A stretch of DNA of 64,000 nt from Corynebacterium glucuronolyticum DSM 44120 (GCF_030440595.1 NZ_CP047452.1:806001-870000); one strand, 5' to 3'; counted from the first letter of the stretch, positions 22,742 to 33,509 are shown. Translations and numbers: made by a program. The notes: a model not told the origin generated them from the letters alone.

Positions 22742-24220
22742 ATGGAAAACGGGACACAAACCGAACCAAAACGCACGCGGCCGGTTGGCCGACTGGATAG
22801 CTTCTTCCACATCACCGAGCGCGGCTCCAGCGTGGGGACGGAGGTGCGGGCGGGTCTGGTGAGCTTCTTCGCCATGGCCTACATCGTCATCCTCAACCCC
22901 CTCATCCTCGGTACGACGGAGGACTTCACCGGACACGCGCTGGGCATCCCCCAGGTCGCATCCGTGACGGCGCTGGCCGCCGGCGTCATGACCATCCTCT
23001 TCGGCATCTTTGCCAAGTACCCGTTCGGCATCGCCACGGGGCTCGGCATCAACACCATGGTCGCCGTCACCTTCGTCGCCAGTGAGGGCCTGAGCTGGGA
23101 GGAGGCGATGGGGCTCATCGTTATCGACGGCATTATTATCGTCATCCTCGGGCTCACGGGCTTCCGCACCGCCGTCTTCCTCGCTATCCCGCGCTCCCTC
23201 AAGGCCGCGATGAGTGTGGGCATCGGCCTATTCATCACAATGATTGGGCTTGTCGACGCAGGCTTCGTTCGTCGTGTCCCCGATGCCGCCGGGACGACGG
23301 TCCCCGTCGGGCTGGGCATCGATGGTTCGATTGCTAGCTGGCCCACCCTCACCTTCGTCATCGGACTCATCATCTGCGGGCTCCTCATCGCCCGCAACGT
23401 CCCCGGTGGGCTGTTCATCGGCGTCGTAGTCAACACGATCATCGCGATGATCATCGAGGCCGTCACCGGTGCCGGCCCGAGCTTTGTCGACGGCAAGCCC
23501 AACCCCGCCGGCTGGAACCTCGCCGTCCCCGCACTTCCCGATTCCATCGGGGGCATCCCGGACCTGTCCCTTGTGGGCAACGTCGATCCCTTCGGGGCCT
23601 TCGCCCGCGTCGGCGCGATCACCGCGTCGCTTCTCGTCTTCTCCTTGGTCTTGGCAAACTTCTTCGATGCCATGGGCACAATGACGGCACTGGGCAAGCA
23701 GGCTGGACTCACCGACGAGAACGACATCCTCCCAGGTATGAAGCAAGCCCTCGTCGTGGAGGGCTGCGGTGCCATCGTTGGTGGTGCCGCGAGCTCCTCC
23801 TCGAATACGGTCTTTGTGGACTCCGCGGCGGGCATCGCCGACGGTGCGCGCACCGGCCTGGCCAACATTGTCACCGGTGGCCTTTTCCTGGCAGCCATGT
23901 TCCTCACGCCGCTGTACGAGGTCGTTCCGATTGAGGCGGCAGCCCCCGTCCTCGTCATCGTCGGCTGCATGATGATGGGCCAGGTCGTGGACATCGATTT
24001 CTCGGACTTCGCTGTCGCCCTGCCGAGCTTCCTCATGATGATCGTCATGCCGTTCACGTATTCGATCACCAACGGCATCGGCGTTGGCTTCGTTGCCTAC
24101 GCAGCCATGATGCTGCTGTCCGGCCGTGCCCGCAAGGTGCACTGGCTTATCTGGCTCATCGCCGCGCTGTTCCTCGTGTACTTTGGCATGGACCCGATCA
24201 TGAACGTGGTTCACGGCTAA
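22742..24220 (+). CDS. AzgA-type purine permease (adenine/guanine/hypoxanthine)
   Basis: The 492-residue protein has 12-14 hydrophobic segments and is the AzgA/PbuG branch of the NCS2 family: AMAYIVILNPLILGTT, the GLGINTMVAVTFV helix, NFFDAMGTMTALGKQAG and the SSSSNTVFVDSAAGIADGAR loop are hallmark motifs (AGLT/GxGSNT and DTxGT equivalents). It should import adenine, guanine or hypoxanthine by proton symport, complementing the urate/xanthine-type permease at 577. I take ATG 22742 because the N-terminus then matches family length and the 50 preceding codons look non-coding. The 5' region (22515-22741) shows no purine riboswitch core by eye. Next gene starts 51 bp downstream on the same strand. 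Confidence 0.9.
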   Translation: MENGTQTEPKRTRPVGRLDSFFHITERGSSVGTEVRAGLVSFFAMAYIVILNPLILGTTEDFTGHALGIPQVASVTALAAGVMTILFGIFAKYPFGIATGLGINTMVAVTFVASEGLSWEEAMGLIVIDGIIIVILGLTGFRTAVFLAIPRSLKAAMSVGIGLFITMIGLVDAGFVRRVPDAAGTTVPVGLGIDGSIASWPTLTFVIGLIICGLLIARNVPGGLFIGVVVNTIIAMIIEAVTGAGPSFVDGKPNPAGWNLAVPALPDSIGGIPDLSLVGNVDPFGAFARVGAITASLLVFSLVLANFFDAMGTMTALGKQAGLTDENDILPGMKQALVVEGCGAIVGGAASSSSNTVFVDSAAGIADGARTGLANIVTGGLFLAAMFLTPLYEVVPIEAAAPVLVIVGCMMMGQVVDIDFSDFAVALPSFLMMIVMPFTYSITNGIGVGFVAYAAMMLLSGRARKVHWLIWLIAALFLVYFGMDPIMNVVHG

Positions 24221-24271
24221 CGTTTACCTCGAAGCAGCAGAACAAGTAGCACCAGCAAAGGAACCCCCACA

Positions 24272-25102
24272 GTGACCTCCATCATCCGCATTGACGACCC
24301 GAACGACCCGCGTCTCGACGATTACCGCGACCTCAACCACTCCGATACCCGCCCGGACCTGCCAGGTGGCAAGGGGCTCGTGATCGCGGAGGGGTCACTC
24401 GTCATCCCGCGGCTGCTGGAGTCGCGGTTCCCCGTGCGCAGCATCCTCGGCTTCCAGCCCAAACTGGATTCCCTGTTGGCGGCGCTGGGCGACGCAGGTG
24501 CCAACGATGTGCCCGTCTACGAGGTCACCCGCGAGGTGCTGGCCGAGGTCGCTGGCTTCGACATGCACCGCGGGCTCGTGGCAGCCGCCGACCGCGCACC
24601 GGAATACAGCGTTGGAGAAGTCGTAGATGGTGCCTCTACGCTGTGCATCCTCGAGGGGGTGGGGGATCACGAAAACATCGGCTCGATCTTCCGCAACGCC
24701 GCAGGGCTCGGCATCGACGGTGTCTTGTTCGGCGCCGGTTGCGCCGACCCGCTGTACCGGCGCGTCGTGCGCGTGTCCATGGGGCATGTCCTGCGCCTGC
24801 CCTACGCGCACATGGAGGGAAAGACAACGAACTGGCAGCACGGCCTTGCCTACCTGCAGGAGAAGGGATTCCAGATCATCGCGTTGACACCCAATCCCGA
24901 GGCGGCGAACCTGCAGGACGTCATCGACCCGACGAAGAAGACGGCGATTCTCGTCGGTGCCGAAGGCCCCGGACTGACTGAGCACGCCATGCGCGCCACC
25001 GATGTGCGCGCCCGCATTCCCATGCAGCCGGGCACCGATTCGCTCAACGTCGCGACCGCCGCTGCCATTGGTTTTTACGAGGCATTGCGCCACCGACAGT
25101 GA
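24272..25102 (+). CDS. SpoU/TrmH-family RNA 2'-O-methyltransferase
   Basis: A 276-residue enzyme with an N-terminal RNA-binding part (GGKGLVIAEGSLVIPRLLES) and a C-terminal SPOUT knot domain with the three family motifs: motif 1 GDHENIGSIFRNAAGLG, motif 2 ILVGAEGPGLTE, motif 3 DSLNVATAAAIGFYEAL. It should transfer methyl from SAM to ribose 2'-OH of rRNA or tRNA; the exact target cannot be read from sequence. It corresponds in position to M. tuberculosis Rv0881. The start is a GTG with AAGGAACCCCCAC in front. No long gap to the purine permease, so possible cotranscription. Confidence 0.92.
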   Translation: MTSIIRIDDPNDPRLDDYRDLNHSDTRPDLPGGKGLVIAEGSLVIPRLLESRFPVRSILGFQPKLDSLLAALGDAGANDVPVYEVTREVLAEVAGFDMHRGLVAAADRAPEYSVGEVVDGASTLCILEGVGDHENIGSIFRNAAGLGIDGVLFGAGCADPLYRRVVRVSMGHVLRLPYAHMEGKTTNWQHGLAYLQEKGFQIIALTPNPEAANLQDVIDPTKKTAILVGAEGPGLTEHAMRATDVRARIPMQPGTDSLNVATAAAIGFYEALRHRQ

Positions 25103-25169
25103 ATGTGACACGGCCCATAGAGAGTACCTATGTGCGAGAGGTCAGACAGGCACGGGTACGATGCCCTCT

Positions 25170-26687
25170 ATGTCTAACCTCAGTCCTCTAGAAACAGAAG
25201 GAAATCAGCGCGACGTAACAGACGCTAAAGAGGCTGCACCGAAGGAAAAGACCTTCTTCGGGCAGCCTCGTGGTCTAGCGAACCTCTTCGGGGTGGAGAT
25301 GTGGGAACGCTTCTCCTTCTACGGTATGCAGGCCATCGTCATCTACTACATGTGGTACGAAGTCACCCGCGGCGGCCTGGGCATGGACCAGGCATCCGCA
25401 GCCTCCATCATGGGGGCCTACGGCGGCCTTGTGTACCTTGCCTGCCTCGCCGCAGCTCTCGTAGCTGACCGCATGCTCGGCTCAGAGCGCACCCTCTACT
25501 ACTCGGCAATCATGGTGATGTTCGGGCACATCGCCCTCGCATTCGTGCCCGGCTATTCGGGTCTCGCCCTGGGGCTCGTGCTCATCGCGATCGGCTCCGG
25601 CGGCGTGAAGACGAACGCCTCCGTGGTGCTGGGCCAGCTGTACAGCCGCGACGATCCGCGTCGCGATGCTGGCTTCACTATCTTCTACCTGGGTGTGAAC
25701 ATCGGTGCTCTCCTCGGCCCCGCCCTCACGTCTGCGGTCTGGGGCTGGAAAGGCTTCCACTGGGGCTTCGGAATCGCCGCCATCGGCATGTTCCTCGGCC
25801 TGGCGCAGTACACGCTGATGAGGAAAGAAACTATCAAGGGAGCCGGCCATGAAACGCCGAACCCGCTGCCCGCAAAGGCCTACCCGGTCTGGTTGGGAGG
25901 CGCGGCAGTCCTCGTCATTGTCTGCGTCTGGCTCGTCGTCTCCGGCATCGTCAAGGTTGTCTGGTTGTCCAACATCGTCACAGTCGTGGCGCTCATCTCC
26001 GCCATTGGCCTGTGGTGCCAGATGTACTACTCGCCGCTAACGACGGCGAAGGAAAAGTCCCGCCTCGTGGGCTTCATCCCCATGTTCATTTCCGGTGTCT
26101 TGTTCTTCGCCATCTTCCAGCAGCAGTTCACCGTTCTGGCTTTCTACTCCGAGTCCCGCCTGAACCGTGTGGTGTTCGGAGTGGAAATCCCGCCATCACT
26201 TGTACAGCTGTTCAACCCGCTGTTCATCTGCGCTTTCTCCGCCGTTTTCGCGGGGATGTGGACGCGTCTGGGGGACCGCCAGTGGTCTGTGCCCGTGAAG
26301 TTCGCTGCGGCGAACGTCACCATCGGCCTGTCGCTGCTGTTCTTCGTCCCGTTCTCCGGCGGCGCGGACAACACCACCCCGATGTGGGCACTCGCCTGGA
26401 TCCTGTTCCTGTTCACCATGGGTGAGCTGCTCCTGTCACCGGTGGGCAACTCGCTGGCGACCAAGGTTGCACCGGAGGCGTTCCCCTCCCGTTCCATGGC
26501 GATGTGGATGATGGCCGTGGCAATGGGCACGGCTCTTGCCGGTAGCCTCGCTGCCTACTACGATCCGACGAGCGCCAGCTCAGAGAACACGTTCTTCATT
26601 TCCCTGTCTGTGGCCTCGGTGATCCTCGGCGCAGTTTTGTTCTTCCTGCGCACATGGATTCTCAAGAAGTTCGTCGATATCCGGTAG
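25170..26687 (+). CDS. POT/PTR family proton-dependent di/tripeptide transporter
   Basis: The 505-residue protein has 12-14 membrane helices. It carries the POT proton-coupling motif ExxERFxYYG as EMWERFSFYG, the second signature GFTIFYLGVNIGALLGP, and a long hydrophobic C-terminal set of helices. It imports short peptides with protons. Two ATGs are possible, 25161 and 25170; a TACGAT -10 box overlaps the first and ends about 7 bases before the second, so I favour a leaderless start at 25170. Its last codons and TAG stop form the first unit of a five-copy 17-bp tandem repeat. Confidence 0.9.
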   Translation: MSNLSPLETEGNQRDVTDAKEAAPKEKTFFGQPRGLANLFGVEMWERFSFYGMQAIVIYYMWYEVTRGGLGMDQASAASIMGAYGGLVYLACLAAALVADRMLGSERTLYYSAIMVMFGHIALAFVPGYSGLALGLVLIAIGSGGVKTNASVVLGQLYSRDDPRRDAGFTIFYLGVNIGALLGPALTSAVWGWKGFHWGFGIAAIGMFLGLAQYTLMRKETIKGAGHETPNPLPAKAYPVWLGGAAVLVIVCVWLVVSGIVKVVWLSNIVTVVALISAIGLWCQMYYSPLTTAKEKSRLVGFIPMFISGVLFFAIFQQQFTVLAFYSESRLNRVVFGVEIPPSLVQLFNPLFICAFSAVFAGMWTRLGDRQWSVPVKFAAANVTIGLSLLFFVPFSGGADNTTPMWALAWILFLFTMGELLLSPVGNSLATKVAPEAFPSRSMAMWMMAVAMGTALAGSLAAYYDPTSASSENTFFISLSVASVILGAVLFFLRTWILKKFVDIR

Positions 26688-26759
26688 TCACCGATATCAG
26701 GTAGTAGCCGATATCCGGTAGCAAACGATATCGGGTAGTAACCGAAATCCGCTAGTAAC
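26675..26759. repeat. 17-bp tandem repeat x5 spanning a stop codon
   Basis: Five contiguous 17-bp units of the type CGATATCCGGTAGTAAC (26675, 26692, 26709, 26726, 26743). The first unit is the end of the peptide transporter gene, with its TAG; every unit keeps TAG, and because 17 is not divisible by 3 the stops fall in all three frames. Confidence 0.93.
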
Positions 26760-26765
26760 AACAAG

Positions 26766-26798
26766 CAAAGGGCCGCATGGTTGCCGTGCGGTCCTTTG
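26766..26798. terminator. Bidirectional terminator between converging genes
   Basis: CAAAGGGCCGCA-TGGTTGCCG-TGCGGTCCTTTG hairpin between the peptide transporter (+) and the DUF6928 gene (-), with A and T tracts on both sides. Confidence 0.75.
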
Positions 26799-26800
26799 TG

Positions 26801-27673
26801 CTATTTCTCTCTGTCAAGGTGTCGCAGACGCTCCTTCGCCGCCGCGGCCTTGCTTCTGGTGAGACGGAAGAGTTTTTTGCCCGTTAACCACCCGATATGC
26901 GCGACATCGCGGGCGATCTTGGCCACCTCCGTGCCGGGTGCGTCATCCACCTCAGCGCCTACGCCGGGTTCATTGTGTGCCTCGTAATCGTCGTAATCGG
27001 GGTTGGTGGCGGAGAAACCGAGCTTTGTGGAGCTCGTAACAACGACCTCGCTGAGCGGGGGTGACGGCGCGTGGGACTCGATCCGGGGTTCCTTCCGCCC
27101 GTCGGTGGCGTAGCCCACGACGTTAATATCCGGGCCAGAAGAACTGATGGGTACACCTAGCCAGCCGCGCTCCGCACCGGCGACGAGATCCTTCGGTGCG
27201 AAGGGCAGATCGATTCCCTCGGAGTGGCCGGACCAAAAGCCGTACTCGAACCCCTCGGGGAGCCCTTTGTCCTCGTAGACGCGCGAGCGGGTGGCGCAGA
27301 AACTGCGACGCAACTTGTCGCCCTGGAAGTGGGCGATACCCGCGAAGGTGGACTCCGTGTCCTCGGCGAAGACATAGAGGTCGGGGCTATTGATAGCGGT
27401 AGTAAGGCGGGAGGGGAGCGCCGACAGCTTGGTCAGCTCGTCGACAAGCATCTGCACAACGATGATGCCCGGGAATCCACCGATGTAGAACTCGTCCTTT
27501 CCCGGCACCGTCGAACGGTTCAAGGGGAACGTACCGATCATGGTTATTGGCTTGGACGAGTCCAGCTGGCTGAGGAACTTTCTGCCAAAGCCGCGGTCCG
27601 GAGCCGGCTCCGTCGCCAACACCGCAGCCACATCGGCGGTCGAGACGAACCACAGCGTGACAACGACAGCCAT
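26801..27673 (-). CDS. DUF6928-like protein of unknown function
   Basis: A 290-residue protein without membrane segments. The start MAVVVTLWFVSTADVAAVLA followed by DRGFGRKFLSQLD, FPLNRSTVPGKDEFYIGGFPG and an SFCATRSRVYEDKGLPEGFE...FWSGHSEG region is, as I recall it, the actinobacterial DUF6928 family. No catalytic motif is recognised; the last 80 residues are polar and variable and end in a basic helix. It lies 2 bp after the stop of sepH and is surely cotranscribed with it, so a link to cell division is possible but unproven. Start is an ATG. Confidence 0.65.
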   Translation of the reverse strand: MAVVVTLWFVSTADVAAVLATEPAPDRGFGRKFLSQLDSSKPITMIGTFPLNRSTVPGKDEFYIGGFPGIIVVQMLVDELTKLSALPSRLTTAINSPDLYVFAEDTESTFAGIAHFQGDKLRRSFCATRSRVYEDKGLPEGFEYGFWSGHSEGIDLPFAPKDLVAGAERGWLGVPISSSGPDINVVGYATDGRKEPRIESHAPSPPLSEVVVTSSTKLGFSATNPDYDDYEAHNEPGVGAEVDDAPGTEVAKIARDVAHIGWLTGKKLFRLTRSKAAAAKERLRHLDREK

Positions 27674-27675
27674 CT

Positions 27676-28509
27676 CTAGTCCTTACCCCCGTTGGGCGGA
27701 CGCGTTGCGCGCACGCCGAGGAGGACATCCTCCCAGTGAGGTGTGCTCGACTTCCTCCGCTTCCTCTTGCGATGTTCTCCCGCTCGTCGACGGTTCTCGG
27801 CCGGCGGGTTCTGCAGGAAACTGTCGTCTCCTGACAGCTCTCCAGTGATCATTTCGTCTTCCGGCTCTGGGGTCTCCGGCTCCTCCTCCATCTGCTCCGG
27901 CTCGTCGTAGGAAAGAGACGACCGGGGAGAAATGAGGTCAGTTGCCGTGGAGTTCTTCGGCTCAACAATGGTCGGACCCGTCTGCTTGAGGGTGACGTAC
28001 CACTCGGCAACATACTCGGTGAAGCCCGCTGTCCACGTGACGGTTGCAATCCACGTGCCTGTGCTATCGCGATACGCATCCCACGTGGCGCGCTCAAGGT
28101 CGTAATCATGGCGCGAAAAAGCCTGGGCAACAAGCTCTCCCACCGTGGGCGCACCCGGAGTAGAAGGAGCCTGGAGGTAGCCTGCCCGGGCTAGTTCGGC
28201 CATCCGGTGGCGCTCCGTAAGCACAGGGTGCGCGAAGGATTCGATACGTGCCGGTGTGACCCCCATGTCCTCGGCGAGTTCTTCCACAGACGCGCCCGCG
28301 CGAATACGCTCCTGGATCTCCCGCGGACGCAGGCTGAGCGGAGCCGCGTACGATGTCTCAGGTTCGGGCGCTGCTGCTTCTTCTACCTTCTTATCCAGGA
28401 TCTCCCGTAGCTCGGAGGTAACCTCGACGAAGAACTCCTCGGAATCGTCCGTGGTAAAAACCAACGACGATGCAGTCGACTCGGCGGGGACAAGCCGAAG
28501 CTCACGCAT
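27676..28509 (-). CDS. sepH: Septation protein SepH
   Basis: A 277-residue protein with an N-terminal DUF3071 domain: MRELRLVPAESTASSLVF, LSLRPREIQERIRAGASVEE, and the helix-turn-helix-like segment LAEDMGVTPARIESFAHPVL with TERHRMAELAR. The C-terminal half is acidic and disordered with a final basic stretch (RKRKRRKSS). SepH in Streptomyces and mycobacteria binds FtsZ and stimulates its assembly; the same arrangement is seen here. The ATG at 28509 has AGAGGAG in front; a frame to 28536 adds nine residues without support. Cotranscribed with the DUF6928 gene. Rv0883c occupies this place in M. tuberculosis, next to serC. Confidence 0.88.
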   Translation of the reverse strand: MRELRLVPAESTASSLVFTTDDSEEFFVEVTSELREILDKKVEEAAAPEPETSYAAPLSLRPREIQERIRAGASVEELAEDMGVTPARIESFAHPVLTERHRMAELARAGYLQAPSTPGAPTVGELVAQAFSRHDYDLERATWDAYRDSTGTWIATVTWTAGFTEYVAEWYVTLKQTGPTIVEPKNSTATDLISPRSSLSYDEPEQMEEEPETPEPEDEMITGELSGDDSFLQNPPAENRRRAGEHRKRKRRKSSTPHWEDVLLGVRATRPPNGGKD

Positions 28510-28623
28510 GGGCACACTCCTCTGACAAAAGAACAACCGGTTCCCTCTAGCCTAACCGTTTGACCACCAATTGTGGTGTAGCTCCGCCCCGGCGGTGGAG
28601 AGTAACGCGCCGGGGCGAAGGTC

Positions 28624-30147
<1,524 letters not shown>

Positions 30148-31455
30148 ATGACATCCGAAGCATCCGAAAAAAAGGACAAAGTCGTACTCCACTACCCGGG
30201 TGGGGAATACGAAATGGATATCGTCCCCGCTACCGAGGGCGAAAGCGGAATTAACATCAACAAGCTGCGCACATCGACGGGGCTTGTCACCTACGACCCG
30301 GGTTACCAGTCCACCGGCTCCACAAAATCTGCCATCACGTACATCGATGGTGAGAACGGCATTCTTCGCTACCGCGGTTACTCCATCGAGGACCTGGCGG
30401 AGAAAGCTACCTTCAACGAGGTCAGCTACCTGCTCGTCCACGGCGAGCTTCCCACCCAGCACGAGCTCGAGGTGTTCAGCGATTCCATTCGCCACCACAC
30501 GCTGTTGGATGAAGATTTCAAAGCGGCGTTCTCCATTTTCCCGCGAGATGCACACCCGATGGCCATCCTTGCCTCGTCGCTTAACATTTTGTCTACCTAC
30601 TACCAGGACACGCTCGACCCGATGAACCCCGAGCACCTGGACAAGGCTACCGTTCGCCTCATGGCGAAGGTGCCAATGCTGGCCGCATACGCACAGCGTG
30701 CCCGCAACGGTGAGCCGTACATGTACCCAGATAACTCCCTCAATGCACGCGAGAACTTCCTGCGCATGATGTTCGGCTTCCCCACGGAGCCCTACGAGGT
30801 TGATCCGATCATGGTGAAAGCCCTCGATCAGCTACTCATTCTCCATGCAGATCACGAGCAGAACTGCTCCACCTCCACGGTACGGATGGTCGCTTCCTCT
30901 CACGCCAACATGTTCGTTGCAATTGCCGCCGGAATCAACGCACTGTCCGGCCCGCTGCACGGCGGTGCCAACCAAGCTGTACTCGCCATGCTGGAGCGAA
31001 TCAAGCAAGACGGTGGCGATGCCAAGAAGTTCATGGAGCGCGTGAAGAACAAGGAAGACGGTGTCAAGCTCATGGGCTTCGGTCACCGCGTGTACAAGAA
31101 CTACGACCCGCGTGCCCGGATCATCAAGTCCACCGCCCACGAGATTCTAGAGAAGCTCGGCGGCGATGAGACCCTGGATCTTGCACTCGAACTCGAAGAG
31201 ATCGCGCTTGCAGATGACTACTTCATCGAGCGCAAGCTGTACCCGAACGTCGATTTCTACACGGGTCTTATTTACCGTGCGATGGGCTTCCCCGAGGACT
31301 TCTTCACCGTCCTCTTCGCTATCGGCCGCCTTCCCGGCTGGATTGCCCAGTACCGTGAGTTGGTGGAGGATCCCACTTCCAAGATCTACCGCCCGCGGCA
31401 GGTCTACACCGGTTACCAGAAGCGCGAATGGGTTCCCCGTTCTGAGCGCAAGTAA
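30148..31455 (+). CDS. gltA: Citrate synthase, type II
   Basis: The 435-residue protein is a hexameric-type (NADH-class) citrate synthase with an N-terminal beta-rich stretch (VVLHYPGGEYEMDIVPATEG), GLVTYDPGYQSTGSTKSAIT, the catalytic His in NALSGPLHGGANQAVLAM and the second catalytic site GFGHRVYKNYDPRARIIK, followed by the C-terminal Arg-containing ALELEEIALADDYF region. It condenses acetyl-CoA and oxaloacetate at the entry of the TCA cycle. ATG with GTAGGAAGGTG upstream. A long terminator follows and a separate promoter leads the FKBP gene. Rv0896 is the M. tuberculosis counterpart. Confidence 0.97.
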   Translation: MTSEASEKKDKVVLHYPGGEYEMDIVPATEGESGININKLRTSTGLVTYDPGYQSTGSTKSAITYIDGENGILRYRGYSIEDLAEKATFNEVSYLLVHGELPTQHELEVFSDSIRHHTLLDEDFKAAFSIFPRDAHPMAILASSLNILSTYYQDTLDPMNPEHLDKATVRLMAKVPMLAAYAQRARNGEPYMYPDNSLNARENFLRMMFGFPTEPYEVDPIMVKALDQLLILHADHEQNCSTSTVRMVASSHANMFVAIAAGINALSGPLHGGANQAVLAMLERIKQDGGDAKKFMERVKNKEDGVKLMGFGHRVYKNYDPRARIIKSTAHEILEKLGGDETLDLALELEEIALADDYFIERKLYPNVDFYTGLIYRAMGFPEDFFTVLFAIGRLPGWIAQYRELVEDPTSKIYRPRQVYTGYQKREWVPRSERK

Positions 31456-31466
31456 GTGCAGAGTCG

Positions 31467-31503
31467 CCCCCTCTTTTTACTCCTATGTGAAAAGAGGGGG
31501 TTT
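31467..31503 (+). terminator. Terminator of gltA
   Basis: CCCCCTCTTTT-TACTCCTATGTGA-AAAGAGGGGG followed by TTTG, 11 bp after the stop. Confidence 0.8.
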
Positions 31504-31532
31504 GACTACGTACGCGGTATGTCACCTAAACT
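31502..31532 (+). promoter_or_regulatory. Promoter of the FKBP gene
   Basis: TTGACT (31502-31507) and TAAACT (31527-31532) with a 19-bp spacer directly after the gltA terminator, 38 bp before the start codon. Confidence 0.5.
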
Positions 31533-31569
31533 GAACAGCACTTAGGACTTACAAGGAGAGATAACATTC

Positions 31570-31938
31570 ATGACTGACCAGAAACCCGTCATTGACGTTC
31601 CCACCGGCCTCGCGCCCGAGGACATCGTCGTCGAGGATATTACCGTTGGCACGGGGGCAGAGGCCCTCGCTGGTGGCGCCGTCACCGTCCACTACGTTGG
31701 TGTGGACTTTGCCACGGGCGAAGAGTTCGACTCCTCCTGGGACCGGGGCGAAGCTATTACGTTCCCGTTGAATGGCCTCATTGCCGGCTGGCAAGAAGGC
31801 ATCCCAGGGATGCGCGAGGGTGGTCGCCGTAAACTGATCATTCCTCCGGAGGCCGCTTACGGCCCCGCCGGTGGAGCACACCCGCTGGCAGGCAAGACCC
31901 TCGTCTTCGTCATCGACCTCATCGAAGTCAAAGGCTAG
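31570..31938 (+). CDS. FKBP-type peptidyl-prolyl isomerase
   Basis: The 122-residue protein is a single FKBP domain: VTVHYVGVDFATGEEFDSSW, the GWQEGIPGMREGGRRKLIIP segment and YGPAGGAHPLAGKTLVFVIDL. The active-site aromatics and Asp of FKBP12 are preserved (Y, D, W, Y). No signal peptide, so it is cytosolic and should catalyse cis-trans isomerisation of peptidyl-proline bonds. ATG with AAGGAGAG upstream and its own promoter. In corynebacteria the gene commonly follows gltA. It converges on accD with a 12-bp gap and no obvious terminator. Confidence 0.95.
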   Translation: MTDQKPVIDVPTGLAPEDIVVEDITVGTGAEALAGGAVTVHYVGVDFATGEEFDSSWDRGEAITFPLNGLIAGWQEGIPGMREGGRRKLIIPPEAAYGPAGGAHPLAGKTLVFVIDLIEVKG

Positions 31939-31950
31939 AGAAGCGCCCAA

Positions 31951-33441
31951 CTAGTTGCAGGCTAGTCGCTCATAATGGGCGAACCGCTGCTCCCTCCCGA
32001 CCCGGTCGGGAGCAGTGTGCAGACTTTGTAGCGTCGCCTCAATGGCAGAGAGAACGCGGGCAAGGAAGTCCGCAGGCTCGTCTTTTGCATCGGGGAATTC
32101 GGGGATAATGCCATCGATAATGCCCTCGGCAAGAAGGTCCGTGGCTTTTACACCGTGGTATTCCATCATCTCTGCGGCATGGTCAGTGTCGCGGTACAAG
32201 ATGGCTGATGCACCTTCTGGGGGCAGGGGTGACAGCCAGGCGTTTTCCGCGCAGAGCACGCGGTCGCTTGGCAACATAGCGAGTGCACCGCCACCACAGC
32301 CCTGGCCGAGGATGACAGAAACAGTGGGCACATCTGCGTCGACAAGCTCACCCAACGTCCGCGCGATAGAACCGGCCATGCCCTTTTCCTCCGCCGCCCT
32401 AGTCATCTCAGCGCCATCTGTATCAATGATGGACACGAGTGGCAGGTTGAGTGCCTTAGACAGGCCAATGCCGCGCCGGGCCATGCGCAGGGCGCTCGTA
32501 CCCAAGTGCTCGCTCACGGAGCGGTCCTGGCCAATGAGCATGACCGGACGCCCGGAAATCTGCGTCAGCGCCACCTTCACCGCGTCGGAACGGCGGCCAT
32601 CGCCCGAACCAGAGAGCATGATGGTGTTGCGGGGGAGCATCGTCAAAAGGTCATTGACGGTTGGACGCGCGGGGTCACGCGTGGTGACGATCGCCTCCCA
32701 GGCATCCTTTGGGGTCAGACGCGAGCCATCGTAGATGACCGGATCTTCGCGTCGGTTGGCATCGGTGGAGCTGGGAGTGAGGATATCGATGAGTTGAGCA
32801 ACGGTCTCGTTGAGCTGATCCACAGGAACCACACCATCGATAACCCCCACTCTCGCAAGATTCTCACCCGTCTGTACTCCCTCCGGCATCGGCATGCCCG
32901 TCACCAGCTCGACGACGCGGGGACCCAAGAACCCGAGGAGCGCGTGCGGCTCCGCGAATGTGATGTGTCCCGACGATCCCCAGCTCGCCATTACACCGCC
33001 CGTCGTTGGATTGCGAAGATACACCAAGAACGGCAGCTTCTCGTCTTTGTGCCGATACACCGCCGTCGTGATCGAAATCATGAGGGTGAACGCCTTTGTG
33101 CCCTCCTGCATGCGAGTACCACCCGAGGATGGGGAGATGATAAGCGGAAGGCGACGCTCCGTGGCGCGGTGGATGCCCTCGATGATGCGGGTTGCTGTTG
33201 CCGCACCGATGGAGCCACCGAGGAATGCAAACTCGCTGACGACGTAAGCGACGGGACGCCCACCGATCGTGCCTTCGCCGGTAATCACCGCCTCGTCTAC
33301 CCCCGAACGGTCTCGAGCCCGGGCAAGTGAAGCCGCGTAATCCTCCGAAATGTTCCCGTACTCGGGTGGAGTATCCCAGGAAATATTGCTGTCCGCATCC
33401 AAGACGATGCGTAAAAATTCATGTGCCGATGTGTGTGCCAT
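31951..33441 (-). CDS. accD: Acetyl/acyl-CoA carboxylase carboxyltransferase (fused beta-alpha type)
   Basis: The 496-residue protein contains both halves of a carboxyltransferase: a beta-like half (YVVSEFAFLGGSIGAATATR, ISPSSGGTRMQEGTKAF, NPTTGGVMASWGSSGHI) and an alpha-like half (LVSIIDTDGAEMTRAAEEKG, VILGQGCGGGALAMLPSD). It transfers carboxyl from biotin to acetyl- or acyl-CoA. The N-terminus has no CxxC zinc ribbon, unlike E. coli AccD. The family member at the equivalent place in M. tuberculosis is AccD3 (Rv0904c). Partner biotin carboxylase is not in this window. ATG start; AGGGCAT precedes weakly, so a leaderless start is possible. Confidence 0.9.
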   Translation of the reverse strand: MAHTSAHEFLRIVLDADSNISWDTPPEYGNISEDYAASLARARDRSGVDEAVITGEGTIGGRPVAYVVSEFAFLGGSIGAATATRIIEGIHRATERRLPLIISPSSGGTRMQEGTKAFTLMISITTAVYRHKDEKLPFLVYLRNPTTGGVMASWGSSGHITFAEPHALLGFLGPRVVELVTGMPMPEGVQTGENLARVGVIDGVVPVDQLNETVAQLIDILTPSSTDANRREDPVIYDGSRLTPKDAWEAIVTTRDPARPTVNDLLTMLPRNTIMLSGSGDGRRSDAVKVALTQISGRPVMLIGQDRSVSEHLGTSALRMARRGIGLSKALNLPLVSIIDTDGAEMTRAAEEKGMAGSIARTLGELVDADVPTVSVILGQGCGGGALAMLPSDRVLCAENAWLSPLPPEGASAILYRDTDHAAEMMEYHGVKATDLLAEGIIDGIIPEFPDAKDEPADFLARVLSAIEATLQSLHTAPDRVGREQRFAHYERLACN

Positions 33442-33509
33442 AGGGCAACGGTAGTCAAAAATGTGAGTAAAGATGCCCTAAACCCCTCAAAATAGTGTTG
33501 AATGGGGGT

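Noticed and set aside
22879-24214. Long antisense frames over the AzgA-type permease
   Set aside because: High-GC shadow frames; composition (Met/Pro/Thr or Asp/His-rich) and lack of motifs argue against coding.
26675-26759. CRISPR array
   Set aside because: Contiguous 17-bp units with no spacers, starting inside a coding sequence; the same holds for the arrays at 37613 and 38027.
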